In this document: in pieces, positions 33,933-37,540 of the stretch
How the letters are laid out: each line of letters begins with the position of its first letter
Position numbering within the stretch: position 1 is the first letter of the stretch
NCBI GenBank assembly: GCA_017854585.1
Contig: JAFMHK010000013.1
Coordinates: forward strand, 1-37,540
Direction of reading: 5' to 3'
Length of the DNA: 37,540 bases
Source of the DNA: Paracoccaceae bacterium
Lineage (GTDB): Bacteria > Pseudomonadota > Alphaproteobacteria > Rhodobacterales > Rhodobacteraceae
The notes under the pieces: model-generated
Told to the model about the DNA's origin: nothing
Database searches by the model: none
The model's input: the letters and a program-made list of their open reading frames with translations, nothing else
Translations under genes and position numbers: made by a program

Positions 33933-34886
33933 ATGCGCGATCTGAAAATTCCCGAACAGCGCCACCCCGAAAAGGCGCGCCGCCCCGATAACCCCCAGCC
34001 GAAAAAGCCAAGCTGGATCAGGGTAAAGGCCCCCGTGGGGGAAGGATACAAGCAAACGCGCGATATCATTCGCGAGCACAAGCTGACGACGGTCTGTGAA
34101 GAGGCTGGCTGTCCGAATGTGGGCGAATGCTGGAGCCAGGGCCACGCGACCATGATGATCATGGGAGAGGTCTGCACCCGAGCCTGCACTTTCTGCAATA
34201 TCGCCACCGGCAAACCGCCCGAAGCGCTTGACGTATTCGAACCTGGCCGGGTTGCCGATGCAGTAAAGAAATTGGGCCTGAACCATGTTGTCATTACCTC
34301 GGTCGACCGCGACGATGTCGAGGATGGCGGCGCGGAACATTTCGCACAGACCATCCGCGCGATCAGACGGCAGGCCCCGAACACGACGATCGAGATCCTG
34401 ACACCCGACTTCATACGTTGCGCCCCCGAGGCGTTGGAGGTGGTCGTGGCTGCAAGGCCAGATGTGTTCAATCACAACCTTGAAACCGTCCCCGGACTTT
34501 ACCCCGAAGTGCGCCCCGGCGCGCGGTATTTCCATTCGCTGCGCCTGTTGCAACGGGTCAAGGAATTGGACCCGGCCATGTTCACCAAGTCAGGCATCAT
34601 GGTGGGTCTGGGCGAAGACAAGCAGGCCATTCACGCCGTGATGGACGACATGCGCGCCGCGAATATCGATTTCCTGACCATCGGTCAGTATCTGCAACCC
34701 ACCCCCAAGCATCATGCGGTGGACAGGTTCGTCACGCCCGAGGAGTTTGCTGCCTATGAAAAGGCCGCATACGGCAAGGGGTTCCTGATGGTGTCGGCAA
34801 CGCCGCTCACGCGGTCGTCTTATCACGCGGGCGACGATTTCGCCCGACTGAGGGATGCCCGACTGGCAAAGTTGGGTCGCGCGTAA
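33933..34886 (+). CDS. lipA: lipoyl synthase
   Basis: Radical-SAM enzyme that inserts two sulfurs into octanoyl groups on the H protein and E2 subunits of 2-oxoacid dehydrogenases. 317 residues, normal length. The auxiliary cluster uses Cys55, Cys60 and Cys66 ([12 protein letters not shown]); the SAM cluster uses Cys81, Cys85 and Cys88 (CTRACTFC). HNLETV and the C-terminal RSSYHAGD (Ser ligand of the auxiliary cluster) are present. ATG 33933 has GGAGG six bases upstream; the open frame upstream is basic and not conserved. A structured leader precedes it and a strong terminator follows. Confidence 0.97.
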   Translation: MRDLKIPEQRHPEKARRPDNPQPKKPSWIRVKAPVGEGYKQTRDIIREHKLTTVCEEAGCPNVGECWSQGHATMMIMGEVCTRACTFCNIATGKPPEALDVFEPGRVADAVKKLGLNHVVITSVDRDDVEDGGAEHFAQTIRAIRRQAPNTTIEILTPDFIRCAPEALEVVVAARPDVFNHNLETVPGLYPEVRPGARYFHSLRLLQRVKELDPAMFTKSGIMVGLGEDKQAIHAVMDDMRAANIDFLTIGQYLQPTPKHHAVDRFVTPEEFAAYEKAAYGKGFLMVSATPLTRSSYHAGDDFARLRDARLAKLGRA

Positions 34887-34894
34887 GGCAGTTT

Positions 34895-34958
34895 CGCGCG
34901 GCGGTCGGCGGCGGCTTGAGAGGTTCAAGGCCGACATGCCGCGCCGCCGCGCGTTTTT
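34895..34958 (+). terminator. long structured terminator of lipA
   Basis: CGCGCGGCGG (34895-34904) pairs perfectly with CCGCCGCGCG (34944-34953), then a T-run (34954-34958). Nested inside are TCGGC/GCCGA and CTTGA/TCAAG stems, giving one long interrupted hairpin. Confidence 0.85.
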
Positions 34959-35006
34959 ATTGCGAACACACCGACGCACAGCTCCGCGATGGCCGGGGAC
35001 CAAGCC

Positions 35007-35888
35007 CTAGGGCAGCGCCTTGAGATACGCGGCGATGGCCATGCGGTCATCATCGTCAAGATGTGCAAGGTTGCGGATCACGCTGACCATATGCCCACCC
35101 GCGCTATCGAATTCCGGGGTGAACCCATCGGCAAGATACGCCGATATCTCCCCTGCGGACCAGTTGAGCTGCGCTGACGTCAACCCTGGAATCGTGCCAT
35201 CGCCCGTCGGATTTGGCGCACCGCCAAGCCATGCCCCCCGATCCAATGCACCAAGCGCGTTGCGTGGCGTGTGGCATTCGCCGCAATGCGCCAAGGCTTC
35301 GGCCAGATAGCGGCCGCGCGCGACTTCTGGTTCAAGGGGGCCGCTAACATTGAAATCCTGCGGCAAGAACAACAGGTTCCAAACGCCGACCGTCCGGCGG
35401 ATATTGAAGGGGAAGGCGACGTCATGCGGCAAGGACGCGACGGGTGTGGCCGGTAGGGTCTGCCAAAATGCCCACAGATCAACCAGATCCTGCGTCTCGG
35501 TCAGCGCATAAGCGGTGTAGGGGAAGGCGGGGTAATAATAGGTGCCATCGGGGGAAACCCCGTGGCGCAGCGCGGTGGCGAAGTCCGCGACCGTCCAACT
35601 GCCAATCCCGGCGACAGGGTCGGGGGAAATGTTTGGCGCAACGAAAGTGCCGAAGTCCGACGGAAACCGCTGCCCTCCGGTCAACACCAGCCTTGCGTCG
35701 CCGTCTGCATCGGGGGCGGCATGACAAGATGCGCAGCCCCCGGCCCAGAACACCGTTTCCCCACGCCCGGCATCACCTGTGAAACCGGACAGTTCATCGG
35801 CTGACGTCCTGTCCGGTATCGTCATGACCCATAGGACCCCAAGGACAATCAGGCCCGTGGTTGCAGCCAGAAGGGTCAGCCGACGCAT
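35007..35888 (-). CDS. diheme c-type cytochrome
   Basis: 293-residue cytochrome with an N-terminal signal-anchor (about 4-24) and two haem sites, CASCH (Cys52, Cys55, His56) and CGECH (Cys203, Cys206, His207). The layout is like cytochrome subunits of periplasmic alcohol/aldehyde dehydrogenases. The second domain has a Met in GGHMVSV suited as axial ligand. The first domain contains no Met at all between His56 and the second site; where relatives have a Met after the YPAxPYxxY stretch, this protein reads PAFPYTAYALTE. ATG 35888 chosen over a TTG three bases upstream. Nine bases follow the cytochrome c' gene stop, so one operon is likely; electron partners are unknown. Confidence 0.9.
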   Translation of the reverse strand: MRRLTLLAATTGLIVLGVLWVMTIPDRTSADELSGFTGDAGRGETVFWAGGCASCHAAPDADGDARLVLTGGQRFPSDFGTFVAPNISPDPVAGIGSWTVADFATALRHGVSPDGTYYYPAFPYTAYALTETQDLVDLWAFWQTLPATPVASLPHDVAFPFNIRRTVGVWNLLFLPQDFNVSGPLEPEVARGRYLAEALAHCGECHTPRNALGALDRGAWLGGAPNPTGDGTIPGLTSAQLNWSAGEISAYLADGFTPEFDSAGGHMVSVIRNLAHLDDDDRMAIAAYLKALP

Positions 35889-35897
35889 CAAGCGAAC

Positions 35898-36365
35898 CTA
35901 GCGGGGTTGCCGGAAATCGTCATGGCATGCGCCACACGCACTTCCAAGCGGCCCGAGTGCGACCCGCAGATCATCCAGCCCCGTTCCGGCGGCGGCTTGC
36001 ACTGCCGTCACGGCCTGCGCGTATGCGCCCCAGTCCGCCCCGAATTCGGCCGGATTTTCCCAGATCGCTGGCAACGCCCGCGTCCCTTCGACCGCTGCGC
36101 TGTCTGATCCGGGGGCCCAATATGGGCGACCATCGACTGTGGCCAGCGCAGCAAGGTTGTCGGCGGCAGTCTGTGCCGCGACTGCATCATATTCGGTGTT
36201 GCCGCGCACCATGTTGCCCAAAATGCCAGAGTTGAACGACATGATCTGCATATGTCCCTGCCGGGCGTTGATGAAGGCCGAATAATCCGACTGGGCCAAG
36301 GCAACGGCCCCAGTGCCGATGGTGAATAACGTTGTGGCAAAGGCGAGGGTCTTGACTGACGGCAT
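35898..36365 (-). CDS. cytochrome c' family protein
   Basis: 155-residue periplasmic cytochrome. A signal peptide ends near VALAQ (about residue 25). The single haem site is close to the C-terminus, CGACH (Cys144, Cys147, His148) followed by DDFR, as in four-helix-bundle cytochromes c'. The first helix has ARQGHMQIM with an Arg and Met near the distal haem face. Cytochromes c' bind NO and help resist nitrosative stress in some bacteria. AGGAG lies seven bases before the ATG. First gene of a pair with the diheme cytochrome. Confidence 0.9.
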   Translation of the reverse strand: MPSVKTLAFATTLFTIGTGAVALAQSDYSAFINARQGHMQIMSFNSGILGNMVRGNTEYDAVAAQTAADNLAALATVDGRPYWAPGSDSAAVEGTRALPAIWENPAEFGADWGAYAQAVTAVQAAAGTGLDDLRVALGPLGSACGACHDDFRQPR

Positions 36366-36491
36366 ACTGTTTCTCCTGAATGGCGAAGGTCACACTCACA
36401 CCACGATCCAGCATTGCCGACGTTGCGTCAAATTGGCTGGGTGCCACGCTGGCGCACAGACGATGTGCAAAAATGCAGAGCGACCGATCTC

Positions 36492-37028
36492 TCAGAGAAA
36501 CCGGACCTTGCCGATATAGGGAAGGTTTCGGTTTCTTTGCGCATAATCAATGCCGTAGCCAACGACGAATTCATCGGGAATTTCAAAGCCGGTCCAAGTG
36601 GCCCTGATGTCCACTTCGCGGCGTGATGGCTTGTCCAAGAGCGCAATGGTATTCAGGCGTCCGGGTTCGCGCGCTGCCAGCAGCTTGACCACATGGTTCA
36701 AGGTGTGGCCCGTATCCACGATATCTTCCACCACCAAGACGTCGCGCCCGGAAATCTCACCGCGTAGGTCCTTGAGAATGCGCACCTCTCGCGAGGATTC
36801 CGTACTGTTTCCGTAGCTTGAGGCCTCAAGAAAATCGACTTCGACAGGTAACTGCAACTCGCGCACGAGGTCGGCGATGAAGACGAACGAACCGCGCAAC
36901 AATCCCACGACCACCAGTTTCTCGGTGTCCGCATATGACGTTTCGATCACACGGGCCAATTCCTCGATCCGGGCGGCAATCGCCTTCGCCGAAATCATGA
37001 TATCGATGTCATACGGTGGCTGCGCCAT
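36492..37028 (-). CDS. hpt: hypoxanthine phosphoribosyltransferase
   Basis: Purine salvage enzyme that makes IMP (and often GMP) from base and PRPP; cytoplasmic. 178 residues. Motifs: [29 protein letters not shown], the PRPP-binding [14 protein letters not shown] (97-110) with two acidic residues, and [23 protein letters not shown] 37028 is supported by family length; the frame is open far upstream but that part is antisense to the next gene. Divergent from the COQ10-like gene, 78 bp apart. Confidence 0.95.
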   Translation of the reverse strand: MAQPPYDIDIMISAKAIAARIEELARVIETSYADTEKLVVVGLLRGSFVFIADLVRELQLPVEVDFLEASSYGNSTESSREVRILKDLRGEISGRDVLVVEDIVDTGHTLNHVVKLLAAREPGRLNTIALLDKPSRREVDIRATWTGFEIPDEFVVGYGIDYAQRNRNLPYIGKVRFL

Positions 37029-37106
37029 TTCGTCCCCGGTTCGATCACTTGAATAGCCTGGGTGTTTTATGACAAGAGCCGCACTGGCGAAAGACGAAAG
37101 GCGCCC

Positions 37107-37540
37107 ATGCCCACGCATTCCGAAACCCGCAAACTGCCCTACAGTGCGAAACAGATGTATGATCTGGTCGCCGATGTTGGCAGCTATCCCCAGTTCATTC
37201 CGTGGATAGCGGCGGCGCGCGTGCGGTCCGTTAGTCCCGAGGGCGAGCATAGCGTGATGCTGGCCGACCTTGTGGTCGGGTTCAAGATGTTCCGGGAGCG
37301 GTTCGGGTCCAAGGTCACGCTGTGGGAGGCGCAGCGCCGGATCGATACGGAATACATCGAAGGGCCGTTCAAGCACATGATTTCGAAATGGGAATTCGTG
37401 GATACCGACAGCGGATGTGACGTTCAGTTCCACGTTGATTTCGAATTCAAGAACCGCTTGCTGCAGGGTGCCGCCGGGTTGTTCTTTTACGATGCTATGC
37501 AGCGTATCGTGCGTGCGTTCGAAACCCGCGCAGACGTGCT
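37107..37540 (+). CDS. COQ10/RatA-like START-domain protein, 3' partial
   Basis: Begins at ATG 37107, with AAAGG a few bases upstream, and is open to the window end (144 full codons, likely about ten short of complete). The start [20 protein letters not shown] and [19 protein letters not shown] are typical of the polyketide-cyclase/START family that includes mitochondrial Coq10 (ubiquinone binding) and E. coli Rat[13 protein letters not shown] and [11 protein letters not shown] support it. In alphaproteobacteria I expect a role in ubiquinone handling rather than a toxin role. A gene of this kind often lies near lipA, as here, about 2.2 kb away. Confidence 0.9.
   Translation, partial: MPTHSETRKLPYSAKQMYDLVADVGSYPQFIPWIAAARVRSVSPEGEHSVMLADLVVGFKMFRERFGSKVTLWEAQRRIDTEYIEGPFKHMISKWEFVDTDSGCDVQFHVDFEFKNRLLQGAAGLFFYDAMQRIVRAFETRADV

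Noticed and set aside
37029..37433. N-terminal extension of the hpt frame upstream of ATG 37028
   Set aside because: It is antisense to the COQ10-like gene and absent from the family; the 178-residue form is full length.

Overview
The window looks like a chromosomal stretch from a marine-type alphaproteobacterium of the Rhodobacteraceae (Roseobacter group). This is an inference from high GC, dense packing with many ATGA/GTGA stop-start overlaps, a soxBDAG-type heterotetrameric sarcosine oxidase locus, a ccmI-ruvX-DUF1289 cluster, a DUF6477/DUF6456 pair, a non-pyrrolysine MttB homolog and short terminator-like repeats of a kind I associate with this family. No tRNA, rRNA, CRISPR array, transposase or phage gene was recognised.

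Layout. 1-5.5 kb: 3' part of a PAS/histidine kinase/receiver hybrid, a convergent membrane-anchored His/Met-rich protein, dusA, a TauE/SafE permease and a coupled Fe(II)/2-oxoglutarate-dioxygenase-like protein. 5.5-7.5 kb (minus strand): ccmI, ruvX and a DUF1289 protein, each overlapping the next by 4 nt. 7.7-13.8 kb: sarcosine oxidase genes soxB, soxD, soxA and soxG, with a glycosyltransferase gene, hairpins and short tandem repeats lying between soxB and soxD. 13.8-20.5 kb: a substrate-binding protein without signal peptide, Fe-type superoxide dismutase with a textbook terminator, a RarD-type transporter, a LOG-family phosphoribohydrolase, a LysM protein and an Atm1-type ABC exporter. 20.6-25.8 kb (minus): an RND permease with its adaptor. 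26-28.3 kb: yfgM-like gene and bamB (outer-membrane assembly). 28.3-30.5 kb (minus): guaA followed by a YdcF-family gene. 30.7-34.9 kb: MttB-family methyltransferase, DUF6477, DUF6456/HTH protein, lipA. 35-37.5 kb: a two-gene cytochrome unit (cytochrome c' and a diheme cytochrome c), hpt, and the start of a COQ10/RatA-like gene that runs off the end.

Themes. Several genes could serve one-carbon and methylamine metabolism: sarcosine oxidase makes glycine and a C1 unit, the MttB homolog may demethylate a quaternary amine, and LipA lipoylates the glycine cleavage H protein among others. They are not one operon, so this link is inference only. Cell-envelope functions (RND efflux, BamB, YfgM, YdcF, LysM, CcmI) make up the other large group.

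No wholly new multi-gene system is evident; most of the window is ordinary core genome. The more interesting signals are the composite soxB-soxD interval, a diheme cytochrome whose first haem domain has no methionine paired with a cytochrome c', extra membrane segments in the RND permease, the terminator-like repeat family, two mutually exclusive hairpins upstream of lipA and a CtrA-like box between the DUF6477 and DUF6456 genes. All coordinates were read by eye; no search or folding program was run.
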